Positions 16,922 through 24,317 of a DNA stretch of 64,000 nucleotides are shown here, piece by piece. Made by a program: the position numbers and the translations under genes. How positions within the stretch are numbered: the first letter of the stretch is position 1; the number at the start of each line of letters is the position of its first letter. The notes under the pieces were generated by a model. The model saw only the letters and a list, made by a program, of their open reading frames with translations, had not been told where the DNA came from and did not search any database. The DNA is taken from positions 1 to 64,000 of the forward strand of contig URAZ01000014.1 of the NCBI GenBank assembly GCA_900545925.1. The letters run 5' to 3'. This DNA comes from an uncultured Eubacteriales bacterium. GTDB taxonomy: Bacteria > Bacillota > Clostridia > Oscillospirales > Oscillospiraceae.

Positions 16922-17602
16922 TCATGCCTCCCGATCGTCGCGGATGAACATGAGGATGAAGCTGACAAGCAGCAATCCGCAGCAGATCCAGATGGCGCGG
17001 ATATCGGTGAACTCTGTCACGAGACTGCCGAGGCCCGCGCCTGCGGCGAAGACGAGAATGACGCCGAAATAGGTCTTTGCCGCGTCGAGCGATGCGCGGT
17101 TATGGCCGCGCAGATATTCGCCCAACGCCTCCGCCGCACAGCGGAGATTGCCGATGCACATGGTACTGGCATAGACATGGCCGTGGATTTTATGGAAGGT
17201 ATGCACCTGCATGGCACATACGAACGAGACAAGTGCGTTTGCCAGCGGGTCGAGCGTGTGCGGCAGGAAGCCGACGGCGCACAGAAACACGATCTCCTGC
17301 AATAGCACCAGCTGCCGCCAGTGCAGCTGCCGGAAATTGCGGAAGCGGATATGGATGAATTCCGCCGCCATTGTCCCGAGCACGAAGGACAAAATCGGAA
17401 TGAGATATTTCAGGCACACGGCCCAGTCGCCCCGCAGGAGCGCTGCGCTCAGAAGCACGATGTTGCCGGTCTGCGCGTTGGCAAAGACCTGACCGCGGCT
17501 GATATAGGTATAGGCGTCCTGAAAGCCGCCGGAGAGCGTAACAAAGACCGCCGCGCGGAAGGTATCGGACATCTGCCCGTGAAAATGATGACTGTGCTGC
17601 AT
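16922..17602 (-). CDS. YoaK/DUF1275-family membrane protein
   Basis: 226 residues, about six membrane helices. The N-terminus carries the DUF1275 signature: GGFQDAYTYISRGQVFANAQTGN, shown here in parts as FQDAYTY and NAQTGN. The ATG at 17602 is preferred because GAGGTG lies six bases upstream; two in-frame ATGs (17623, 17653) have none. The start has a His-rich run (HSHHFH). The function of the family is not established; some members are annotated as transporters. Transcribed convergently to importer 1 and divergently from the MATE remnant. Confidence 0.82.
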   Translation of the reverse strand: MQHSHHFHGQMSDTFRAAVFVTLSGGFQDAYTYISRGQVFANAQTGNIVLLSAALLRGDWAVCLKYLIPILSFVLGTMAAEFIHIRFRNFRQLHWRQLVLLQEIVFLCAVGFLPHTLDPLANALVSFVCAMQVHTFHKIHGHVYASTMCIGNLRCAAEALGEYLRGHNRASLDAAKTYFGVILVFAAGAGLGSLVTEFTDIRAIWICCGLLLVSFILMFIRDDREA

Positions 17603-17655
17603 ACCGCACCTCGTTTGAGACATACTCGCGCCGGGAAGCGGCGCAAACGCCACAT

Positions 17656-17684
17656 ATTATATGTGATAAGCGAAAAAAAGTAAA
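17656..17684 (-). promoter_or_regulatory. Promoter of the DUF1275 gene
   Basis: Minus strand TTTACT (17679-17684), 17 bp, TATAAT (17656-17661). The -10 lies inside a near palindrome, CACATATTATATGTG (17651-17665). Confidence 0.75.
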
Positions 17685-17703
17685 CCCTTTTTGCAAAAAG
17701 CGC

Positions 17704-17734
17704 TTGACCTTGCAAGCATTGCAAAGTTTATCAT
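17704..17734 (+). promoter_or_regulatory. MerR-type promoter/operator, now orphaned
   Basis: TTGACC (17704-17709) and TATCAT (17729-17734) are 19 bp apart. The over-long spacer holds the dyad ACCTTGCAA-GCA-TTGCAAAGT (one mismatch). That is the layout of MerR-family activated promoters, where the regulator untwists a 19-bp spacer. It drives the truncated MATE gene. Confidence 0.65.
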
Positions 17735-17763
17735 GCAGCAAAAGAGCGGGGTGGCGGAATATC

Positions 17764-18054
17764 ATGGAACTGGATCTGACAAGAGGAAGCGTTTTAAAGA
17801 ACGTCGTGCGGTTTTCGCTGCCGTATCTGCTGTCTTATTTTCTGCAGACACTCTATGGCATGGCTGATCTGTTCATCATCGGACAGTATGCAGGCGTGGA
17901 GGCAACAACGACAGTGTCCGTCGGCTCGCAGGTGATGCACATGCTGACCGTGATGATCGTGGGGCTTGCAATGGGCACGACGGTATCCATCGCGCAGTCT
18001 GTAGGCGCAAAAGACCACGCGCGCACCGCCGTTGGGACAGATCGAACAGATTGA
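17764..18054 (+). pseudogene. MATE efflux transporter, N-terminal remnant
   Basis: About the first 85-90 residues of a MATE-family pump (normally about 450): MELDLTRGSVLKNVVRFSLP, then SYFLQTLYGMADLFIIGQ and GLAMGTTVSIAQSVGAKDHA, all typical. After about 18030 the frame leaves MATE sequence (RTAVGTDRTD, stop). The start at 17764 has GGGGTGG upstream. At the same point a different protein's C-terminal part begins in another frame, so this is one side of a deletion scar. A functional pump is not encoded. Confidence 0.85.
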
Positions 18055-18499
18055 AAGCGAGCCCTGCCGCCTGTTCTGGATCGGCCAGACGCTGCGCATC
18101 ACGGATTGCAGCGAGTTGGAACTGCCGACCATCCAGCTTGCGCAGCGGCAGGCAGAGGCGCTGATTTTTCTCGGCAAGGTCGGCGCGAGCGTGTCTGAGG
18201 CGCATCTGCGGGCAGGGAACTTTTTGCAGTACGACGGAATGTTCCTTGCGCTTGAGAAGGAGGACACCTTCGAGGGCGACGTGACGGAGTTGGAACGGAG
18301 CCAGTGCGTGCGCGTCCGCTTCCGGGGCAGCCATCTGCAAGCACCGGAACAGTATGCGCGTCTGCTTGCGTACATCGATGCGCACGCTCTGACCCCGGCG
18401 GGCTTTTCCCGCGAGATCACAATGATCGACTACGGCCTGACCAGCGACCCTGAAAAATTCGTGACCGAAATCACCATCCCGGTGCACAGTTCCAAATAG
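18032..18499 (+). pseudogene. MerR-family regulator, C-terminal effector-domain remnant
   Basis: About 155 codons beginning inside a linker helix (GQIEQIESEPCRLFWIG) and continuing as a GyrI-like/BmrR-type effector-binding domain ending TEITIPVHSSK. Regulators with this domain carry an N-terminal MerR helix-turn-helix and a long helix of the LGQIEQIE type; both are missing up to the junction. No RBS or good start precedes it; the TTG at 18032 is merely in frame. It overlaps the MATE remnant by 23 bases. Together with the MerR-type promoter upstream, it points to loss of the middle of a MATE-merR operon. Confidence 0.75.
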
Positions 18500-18522
18500 A
18501 CGGAATTTTTTTGCCTGAGGTG

Positions 18523-18551
18523 TTGTTTTATGCTGGATTTCGTTGTATACT
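18523..18551 (+). promoter_or_regulatory. Probable promoter of pta
   Basis: TTGTTT (18523-18528), 17 bp, TATACT (18546-18551), 46 bp before the pta start. Confidence 0.6.
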
Positions 18552-18597
18552 GGAGGCTAGATAACAGCGGAAAACCGCATAATGGAGGTAATATACC

Positions 18598-19614
18598 ATG
18601 TTTACAAAGCTGATCGACGCATTGAAGGCAACCCGCCGCACCATCGTCTTTACCGAAGGCCCTGACGCCCGTATTCTCGAAGCGGCAGACCGCCTCATCA
18701 AGGACGATCTGATGAACGTCATTCTCATCGGCAATGTTGACGAGGTTAAGGCCGCAGCAGAAAAGGGCGGCTTCGACATTGCAAAGGCCGAGATCATCGA
18801 CCCGGCAACCTATGCCGGCAAGGACGAAATGGTTCAGAAGATGGTCGAACTGCGCAAGGGCAAGATGTCTGAGGAAGACTGCCGCAAGGCACTCGCCAAG
18901 GGCAATTATTTCGGCACCATGCTTGTCAAGATGGGCAAGGCCGACGCACTGCTCGGCGGCGCGACCTATTCCACTGCCGATACCGTCCGTCCGGCGCTGC
19001 AGCTGGTCAAGACGAAGAAAGGCGCGCATCTGGTGTCCTCTTCCTTCATCCTCTTCCGCAAGGACAAGGACGGCAACGACGAAAAGTACTGCATGGGCGA
19101 CTGCGCCATCAACATCGACTATCAGGATACCGTTGACAAGGCAACCGGCGAAGTGACCTTCACGGCCGCACAGAAGCTGGCTGAGGTCGCAGTCGAGTCC
19201 GCCCGCACGGCAGAGTTCTTCGGCATCGACCCGAAGGTCGCGCTGCTGTCCTTCTCGACGAAGGGCTCCGGCAAGGGCGGTACGGTCCAACTCAGCCACG
19301 ATGCCACCATCGAAGCGCAGAAGCTCGCGCCCGAACTGGCAATCGACGGCGAAATGCAGTTTGATGCGGCTGTTTCCCCGGTCGTCGGCCAGCTGAAGTT
19401 CCCCGGCAGCAAGGTAGCAGGCTATGCCAACACCTTTATTTTCCCGTGCATTGAGGCTGGCAACATTGGCTACAAGATTGCCCAGCGCCTCGGCGGCTTC
19501 GAGGCTTACGGCCCCATCCTGCAGGGCCTGAACGCCCCCATCAACGACCTCTCCCGCGGCTGCAATGCCGACGAGGTCTACAAGATGGCCATCATCACCG
19601 CTGGTATGGCGTAA
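18598..19614 (+). CDS. pta: Phosphate acetyltransferase
   Basis: 338 residues, the short Firmicutes form without the N-terminal DRTGG domain. It interconverts acetyl-CoA and acetyl phosphate, feeding acetate kinase for ATP during fermentation. Family blocks seen: IVFTEGPDARILEAADRL, GGATYSTADTVRPALQ, SFSTKGSG near the CoA/phosphate site, and FPGSKVAGYANTFIFPC near the C-terminus. Good RBS TGGAGG. ackA is not adjacent, although pta-ackA is a common pair; the next feature is a repeat block. Confidence 0.95.
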   Translation: MFTKLIDALKATRRTIVFTEGPDARILEAADRLIKDDLMNVILIGNVDEVKAAAEKGGFDIAKAEIIDPATYAGKDEMVQKMVELRKGKMSEEDCRKALAKGNYFGTMLVKMGKADALLGGATYSTADTVRPALQLVKTKKGAHLVSSSFILFRKDKDGNDEKYCMGDCAINIDYQDTVDKATGEVTFTAAQKLAEVAVESARTAEFFGIDPKVALLSFSTKGSGKGGTVQLSHDATIEAQKLAPELAIDGEMQFDAAVSPVVGQLKFPGSKVAGYANTFIFPCIEAGNIGYKIAQRLGGFEAYGPILQGLNAPINDLSRGCNADEVYKMAIITAGMA

Positions 19615-19645
19615 GCCCCTTTTGTATGCACTTCCCTCGTTTATT

Positions 19646-19675
19646 GTAGGGGCCGATGCCCACATCGGCCCCTAC
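19646..19675. repeat. Palindromic intergenic repeat, copy 1 (GTAGGGGC family)
   Basis: GTAGGGGCCGATG (19646-19658), CCCA, CATCGGCCCCTAC (19663-19675): perfect 13-bp arms. A second element with the same 13-4-13 plan and outer sequence is at 60261-60290, so this is a dispersed repeat and not just a local terminator. Confidence 0.8.
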
Positions 19676-19689
19676 GCACTCCGACAAAG

Positions 19690-19852
19690 CCAAAACGCGA
19701 GTTTCGCTTGCGTTTTGGAGCGGAAGAAGGAAGCCGACAGGATCAGCATCCCTGCTTTGCAAGGATGCGTTCCGAAAGGCTTTCTTCTGACGCGGTGTCC
19801 TGCGCCACCTGAAAAACTTCGTGGGGATACTGCCGTAAGGCAGCATCCCCAC
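19690..19852. repeat. Cluster of further inverted repeats
   Basis: Three more stem-loops follow copy 1. CCAAAACGC (19690-19698) pairs with GCGTTTTGG (19710-19718). A nested hairpin spans about 19723-19796, with AGCATCC/GGATGC and an outer AGAAGGAAGCC/GGCTTTCTTCT. GTGGGGATACTGCC-GTAA-GGCAGCATCCCCAC (19821-19852) has one mismatch. No gene is seen; the block ends 40 bp before the MATE gene. Confidence 0.7.
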
Positions 19853-19892
19853 ATCTTTGCCTATTTGTCTTTTTACCGGAGTATTTTTTCTT

Positions 19893-21305
19893 ATGAAACT
19901 AACTGATTATCTGGGCGATAAACCCTTCTGGCGCGTAACCGTGAAGCTGGCGGTCCCGGTCGCGCTGCAAAACGTATTGACAAGTTCGTTCCAGCTGGTT
20001 GACACGCTGATGGTATCACAGCTGGGCGACGTGACGCTTTCCGCCGTCGGTATGGCGGCTCAGTGGGGCTGGCTGTGCGGCCTTCTGGGCTTCGGCCTTT
20101 GCTCCGGCATGAGCGTGTTCATCTCGCAGTATTGGGGTGTCAAGGATCTCAAGGGAATCCGGCGCGTGATGGGTATTGGACTCATGCTGGCGATGTTTGT
20201 CTCGCTCTGTTTTCTGGCCGTCGCGCTGGCGGCGCCCGCATGGGTCATCGGCCTGTTCAATCAGGAGCCTGCCGTCATAGAGACGGGCTGCCGGTATCTT
20301 CGCATCGTCTGTTTCTCCTACCCTGCTGTCGCACTGACATATCTGCTGTCCAACGTCCTGCGCGGCACAGAGCGCGTCCGTCTGCCGCTCTATGCCTCCA
20401 TCGTCACGACCATTGCCAACGCTTTTGCAGACTATGGTCTGATTTTCGGTGCGTTTGGCCTGCCGAAACTCGGCGTAGAGGGCGCGGCCATTGCGACGTG
20501 CATTTCGTCGTGGCTGGGCCCGGTGCTGATTCTGATTTTCTCAGCGTTTGAGAAAAACCTGCTGATGGGTCCGGTGCGGGAGTTGTTCACGTTTTCGTGG
20601 AAGCAGCTGGGTGAGTTCTGTGCCCGCGCGCTGCCCGTCATGTCGAACGAAGGTCTGTGGGCACTCGGTATGCTCACGCTTAACCGCATTTACGCCAACA
20701 TGGGCTATGAATATTATGCGGGCATGACCATCTTCAAGACGTTTTCTGAACTTGCTTTTGCGTTCTATGTCGGCCTCGGCAACGCCTGTGTCATCATGGT
20801 CGGCAAGTCTATCGGCAGCGGCAAAATCCGGCGCGGCGTAGCCGACGCCCGGCGCTTTTCCGTGCTGGTGCCGCTGATGGGCCTTGTTGTGGGCCTGACG
20901 ATGATCGCCGCGCGGCACCCGCTCGTCTCCCTGTTCGCCATGGGCGACAATCTTTCGGCCACGACTATCTCGACAGCCTACGCCGTGACGATCTTCTGTT
21001 CGCTGGAATACTGCTTCCGCAATATCTCCTATGTGCAGGTCGTAGGCGTGTTCCGCTCCGGCGGCGATACGCTGACAGGCATGATCTGCGATCTTGCAAG
21101 CCTCTGGATCGTCGCCATCCCGCTGGCACTGCTGAGCGCGCGGGTGCTGCACCTGTCGTTCCTCGGCGTCGTGATTCTCGCGTATCTGGGCGAGGATATT
21201 CCGAAGAGCATTTTGTGCCTGATCCATTTTAAGTCCATGCGCTGGCTCAAGCCCGTCACCGAAGAAGGCCGTGCCGGATTGAAGGCGTACCGTGAGGAAG
21301 CATGA
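19893..21305 (+). CDS. MATE-family multidrug efflux transporter (intact)
   Basis: 470 residues with twelve predicted membrane helices in two six-helix halves. Typical elements: LQNVLTSSFQLVDTLMVSQLG near the N-terminus, read in parts as FQLVDTLMV; GVKDLKGIRR after helix 3; LRGTERVRLPLYASI; GEGLWALG-like NEGLWALG opening the second half. Such proteins expel cationic compounds using Na+ or H+. ATG 19893 is chosen, with CCGGAG upstream; a TTG 36 bases earlier lacks an RBS. Monocistronic. Confidence 0.92.
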   Translation: MKLTDYLGDKPFWRVTVKLAVPVALQNVLTSSFQLVDTLMVSQLGDVTLSAVGMAAQWGWLCGLLGFGLCSGMSVFISQYWGVKDLKGIRRVMGIGLMLAMFVSLCFLAVALAAPAWVIGLFNQEPAVIETGCRYLRIVCFSYPAVALTYLLSNVLRGTERVRLPLYASIVTTIANAFADYGLIFGAFGLPKLGVEGAAIATCISSWLGPVLILIFSAFEKNLLMGPVRELFTFSWKQLGEFCARALPVMSNEGLWALGMLTLNRIYANMGYEYYAGMTIFKTFSELAFAFYVGLGNACVIMVGKSIGSGKIRRGVADARRFSVLVPLMGLVVGLTMIAARHPLVSLFAMGDNLSATTISTAYAVTIFCSLEYCFRNISYVQVVGVFRSGGDTLTGMICDLASLWIVAIPLALLSARVLHLSFLGVVILAYLGEDIPKSILCLIHFKSMRWLKPVTEEGRAGLKAYREEA

Positions 21306-21337
21306 CACGCTTCCGGACATACAGTTTGTAGAAATCC

Positions 21338-21395
21338 ATGCCGGTCACAAGCCGTTCGCAGCAAAGAAGCGTTACGGATGTGACCGGCATTGACT
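21338..21395 (+). terminator. Probable terminator after the MATE gene
   Basis: ATGCCGGTCACA (21338-21349) and TGTGACCGGCAT (21379-21390) are perfect 12-bp arms over a 29-base loop, followed by TGACTTTTAA. The long loop and weak T-run lower confidence. The rest of the gap to 21523 shows no gene. Confidence 0.5.
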
Positions 21396-21523
21396 TTTAA
21401 ATAAAAGCTGCAGCATCCTGCTGCGGAGCCGCTCCGCCCCGGTGCGCTGTGTAGAAAGCTTGCTTGTCGAATTTTCACAATTCCGCAGATTCCGGGCAGC
21501 TTTTCTTTTTGCATTTTTGATTC

Positions 21524-21552
21524 TTTACATTAGCGAATCAGTATGGTAAATT
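21524..21552 (+). promoter_or_regulatory. Promoter of amino-acid importer 2
   Basis: TTTACA (21524-21529), 17 bp, TAAATT (21547-21552). The -35 region is flanked by TGATTC and GAATCA, a small inverted repeat. Confidence 0.6.
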
Positions 21553-21607
21553 ATTAGCACGATAAACAAAGCGACACCCCATCCAATACTTTCAGGAGGA
21601 ACAGAAA

Positions 21608-22396
21608 ATGAAAAAGATGACCGCTCTGCTGCTGGCTGTGCTGATGGTTCTGTCCATGGCAGCCTGTGCGTCCAAACCCGCCGAGGAATCCGATCTTGCC
21701 TACATTCAGGACAAGGGCACGCTCGTGGTCGGCATTACCGATTTTGCCCCGATGGACTACCAGAACGAATCCGGCGAATGGATTGGCTTTGACGCCGATC
21801 TGGCCAAGGCCTTTGCCGATTCCCTCGGCGTCAAGGTGGAATTCGTCGAGATCGTCTGGGACAACAAGGTTCTGGAGCTTGACAGCAAGACCATCGACTG
21901 CGTCTGGAACGGCATGACGCTCACGCCCGAGGTCACAAGCGCCATGGCGTGCTCCAACGCCTACTGCAACAACGCGCAGGTTGTGATCGTCCCGGCTGAT
22001 AAGGCCGCCGACTATCAGACCGTCGAATCCGTCAAGGATCTGACCTTTGCCGCCGAAGCCGGTTCCGCCGGTGAAGCTGAACTGAACGCTCTCGGCTACA
22101 GCGTTACGCCTGTCTCCGCACAGTCTGACGCGCTGATGGAGGTGGCTGCCGGTACGTCTGATGCCGCCGTCATCGACTCTCTCATGGCTGCCGCCATGGT
22201 CGGCGAGGGCACGGGCTATGCGAACCTCACTTACACCTGCGGCCTCAACTCCGAAGAGTACGGCGTCGGCTTCCGCAAGAGTTCCGACCTTGTCCAGAAG
22301 CTGAATGACTTCTTCAAAGCAAGCTATGCCGACGGCTCCATACTGAAGATCGCAGAAACTTACGGCGTACAGGCTGCCGTCATCGAACAGAAGTGA
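21608..22396 (+). CDS. ABC importer 2, family 3 binding lipoprotein with altered ligand motif
   Basis: 262 residues. Lipobox SMAAC; family 3 fold blocks GTLVVGITDFAPMDYQ, WIGFDADLAKAFADSLG, VEFVEIVWDNK and AAEAGSAGE. At the position where this family has T-x-x-R, the Arg holding the amino-acid carboxylate, the sequence is GMTLTPEVTSA, with Val. Two extra cysteines follow (MACSNAYCNN). The fold and gene order say polar amino-acid importer, but ligand binding must differ from importer 1. RBS AGGAGG. Confidence 0.9.
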   Translation: MKKMTALLLAVLMVLSMAACASKPAEESDLAYIQDKGTLVVGITDFAPMDYQNESGEWIGFDADLAKAFADSLGVKVEFVEIVWDNKVLELDSKTIDCVWNGMTLTPEVTSAMACSNAYCNNAQVVIVPADKAADYQTVESVKDLTFAAEAGSAGEAELNALGYSVTPVSAQSDALMEVAAGTSDAAVIDSLMAAAMVGEGTGYANLTYTCGLNSEEYGVGFRKSSDLVQKLNDFFKASYADGSILKIAETYGVQAAVIEQK

Positions 22397-22431
22397 TTGA
22401 CACAGCACTCCTTTTCCAGTAAGATAGACAA

Positions 22432-22466
22432 CGGTTTCCCCGGCGGCAGATCCGCCGGGGAAACCG
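22432..22466 (+). other. Intercistronic hairpin, importer 2
   Basis: CGGTTTCCCCGGCGG (22432-22446) and CCGCCGGGGAAACCG (22452-22466), a perfect 15-bp stem without a T-run, between the binding-protein and permease genes. Likely RNA-stability element or partial terminator that keeps the binding protein in excess. Confidence 0.6.
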
Positions 22467-22499
22467 CCGTGTCCAGAATAACGACAGGCGGTACATACC

Positions 22500-23288
22500 A
22501 TGACGACATTTTCCGAACAGTTCCCCATTGTATTTCAGGCGCTGAATATTGGCTTTTTACAGACGCTCAAGCTGTTTTTCGTGACGCTCATCGGCGCGAT
22601 CCCGCTGGGCCTGATCATTTCCTTCGGCTCTATGAGCAGCTGGGCTCCGCTCGGCTTTCTGCGCCCGCATCTTAAAAATCTGCCCAAAAACACGAAACTG
22701 ACGTGGTGGCAGCGGTTCCAGATCTGGTGCTATGTGGACTTCAAGCCCATCCGGATCATCGTGCGCTTTATCATTTGGGTCGTGCGCGGCACGCCGCTGA
22801 TGCTGCAGCTGCTGGTGTTTTATTATTTCCCCGGCCTTGTGATGGGCAAAAACATCTGGGGCGGCGGCGAGGCTGGGCGCTTCCTCGCATCCTCTATCGC
22901 GTTTATTTTCAATTACGCGTGCTATTTCTCCGAGATTTTCCGCGGCGGTATCCAGGGCGTCCCCAAGGGCCAGCAGGAGGCCGGGCAGGTGCTCGGCATG
23001 ACGAATACGCAGATTTTCTTCAAGGTCACGCTTCTGCAGATGGTCAAGCGCATCGTGCCGCCCATGTCCAACGAGATCATCACGCTGGTCAAGGATACAT
23101 CCCTGTCCCGCATCATCGCCCTGCAGGAGATCATCTGGGCCGGTCAGGCATTTTTAAAGGGCTCGCAGGGCATTTCCGGCGCAATCTGGCCCCTGTTCTT
23201 CACTGGCATTTATTATCTGCTGTTCTCCGGCGTTTTGCAGCTGCTGCTTGACGCGCTGGAGAAAAGGCTGGACTATTTCAAGGCGTAA
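22500..23288 (+). CDS. ABC importer 2, permease
   Basis: 262-residue HisM/GlnP-type permease. Membrane helices flank a longer cytoplasmic loop (about residues 58-80, NLPKNTKLTWWQRFQIW). Conserved VVRGTPLMLQL and the EAA-type coupling motif EIFRGGIQGVPKGQQEAGQV are present. The RBS is modest (AGGCGG). Thirteen bases separate it from the ATPase gene. Confidence 0.93.
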   Translation: MTTFSEQFPIVFQALNIGFLQTLKLFFVTLIGAIPLGLIISFGSMSSWAPLGFLRPHLKNLPKNTKLTWWQRFQIWCYVDFKPIRIIVRFIIWVVRGTPLMLQLLVFYYFPGLVMGKNIWGGGEAGRFLASSIAFIFNYACYFSEIFRGGIQGVPKGQQEAGQVLGMTNTQIFFKVTLLQMVKRIVPPMSNEIITLVKDTSLSRIIALQEIIWAGQAFLKGSQGISGAIWPLFFTGIYYLLFSGVLQLLLDALEKRLDYFKA

Positions 23289-23300
23289 GGAGGCGGCAGT

Positions 23301-24092
23301 ATGTCTGTTCTGGAAGTCAGAAACCTGAAAAAAAGCTTCGACAAGGATACCGTCGTCCTGAAGGGCGTCGATTTCTCGCTCGAAAAGGGCGAGACGGTTG
23401 CCATTATCGGCTCGTCCGGCAGCGGCAAAACGACGCTGCTGCGGTGCCTCAATTTTCTGACCGTTCCCGACGAGGGACAGATCGTGGTGAACGGCAAGAC
23501 GCTCTTCGACGACGCCGACCCCAATACGCAGAAGGAGCGCGAAATCCGCCGCAAGCGGCTGCACTTCGGCCTCGTGTTCCAGAATTTCAACTTGTTCCCG
23601 CAGTATACGGCCCGGCAGAATGTCATGCTGGCAAGCGAACTGCTGGCAAAGGAGCAGCCGGATTACAAAACGCGAAAAAAACAGGCCCACGCACAGATTG
23701 CCGCCCGTGCAGAGGAACTTTTGACGCAGGTCGGGCTGAAGGAAAAGATGGATCTCTATCCGCATCAGCTTTCCGGCGGTCAGCAGCAGCGTGTGGCCAT
23801 CGCGCGGGCGCTGGCCTTGCAGCCGGATATTCTCTGCTTTGATGAGCCGACCTCGGCGCTCGACCCTGAGTTGACCGGGGAGGTTTTGAAGGTCATTCGC
23901 TCGCTTTCCGAGCAGCACATGACGATGATCATCGTCACACACGAAATGGCGTTTGCCCGCGATGTCGCAGGCCGTGTGATCTTCATGGACGGCGGCGTGA
24001 TCGTCGAGCAGGGCCCGGCGCGCGATGTGATTGAAAACCCGCAGGCCGAGCGCACAAGACAGTTCCTCGCCAGATACCGGGAGAACCAGTAG
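23301..24092 (+). CDS. ABC importer 2, ATPase
   Basis: 263-residue GlnQ-type ATPase. Walker A GSSGSGKTT, Q loop VFQNFNLFPQYT, signature LSGGQQQR, Walker B ILCFDEPTSALD, H loop THEMAFAR. A 15-20 residue insertion after the Q-loop helix (ELLAKEQPDYKTRKKQ) is common in some clostridial members. Last gene of the operon. Confidence 0.95.
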   Translation: MSVLEVRNLKKSFDKDTVVLKGVDFSLEKGETVAIIGSSGSGKTTLLRCLNFLTVPDEGQIVVNGKTLFDDADPNTQKEREIRRKRLHFGLVFQNFNLFPQYTARQNVMLASELLAKEQPDYKTRKKQAHAQIAARAEELLTQVGLKEKMDLYPHQLSGGQQQRVAIARALALQPDILCFDEPTSALDPELTGEVLKVIRSLSEQHMTMIIVTHEMAFARDVAGRVIFMDGGVIVEQGPARDVIENPQAERTRQFLARYRENQ

Positions 24093-24124
24093 ACGCAGCA
24101 GTATCAGAGATTTTATATGTGCAG

Positions 24125-24170
24125 ATACCGTGAAACACAAGATATTGTGTTTCACGGTATTATTTGTTTT
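24125..24170 (+). terminator. Terminator of importer 2 operon, overlapping an NrdR-like box
   Basis: ATACCGTGAAACACAA (24125-24140), GATA, TTGTGTTTCACGGTAT (24145-24160): perfect 16-bp stem followed by TATTTGTTTT. The stem top is also an NrdR-box match. Confidence 0.85.
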
Positions 24171-24225
24171 CGATATCCACAAAATATAGAGACAGGCTCT
24201 TGACATCGGGCACAATATCCAGTAT
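24135..24225 (+). promoter_or_regulatory. Candidate NrdR boxes upstream of nrdD
   Basis: Against the NrdR consensus acaCwAtATaTwGtgt: ACACAAGATATTGTGT (24135-24150) matches 15 of 16; CCACAAAATATAGAGA (24177-24192) and GCACAATATCCAGTAT (24210-24225) match about 12 each. Centres are 42 and 33 bp apart, about four and three helical turns. The last overlaps the -35/-10 spacer and -10. Confidence 0.55.
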
Positions 24226-24228
24226 AGT
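24200..24228 (+). promoter_or_regulatory. Sigma-A promoter of nrdD
   Basis: TTGACA (24200-24205), 17 bp, TATAGT (24223-24228), 90 bp before nrdD. Confidence 0.85.
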
Positions 24229-24317
24229 TATGACTGCACCGCACGGGATGTGCTGCACGCAAAGCCTGTCCCCGCGCGTTTTTTTACGCGCGTACAAATA
24301 GAAAGTGAGGAACCAGC

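Noticed and set aside
18032..18499. Stand-alone GyrI-like protein
   Set aside because: No RBS or plausible start, and the sequence begins within a MerR-type linker helix, so a remnant is more likely. A stand-alone gene is not fully excluded.
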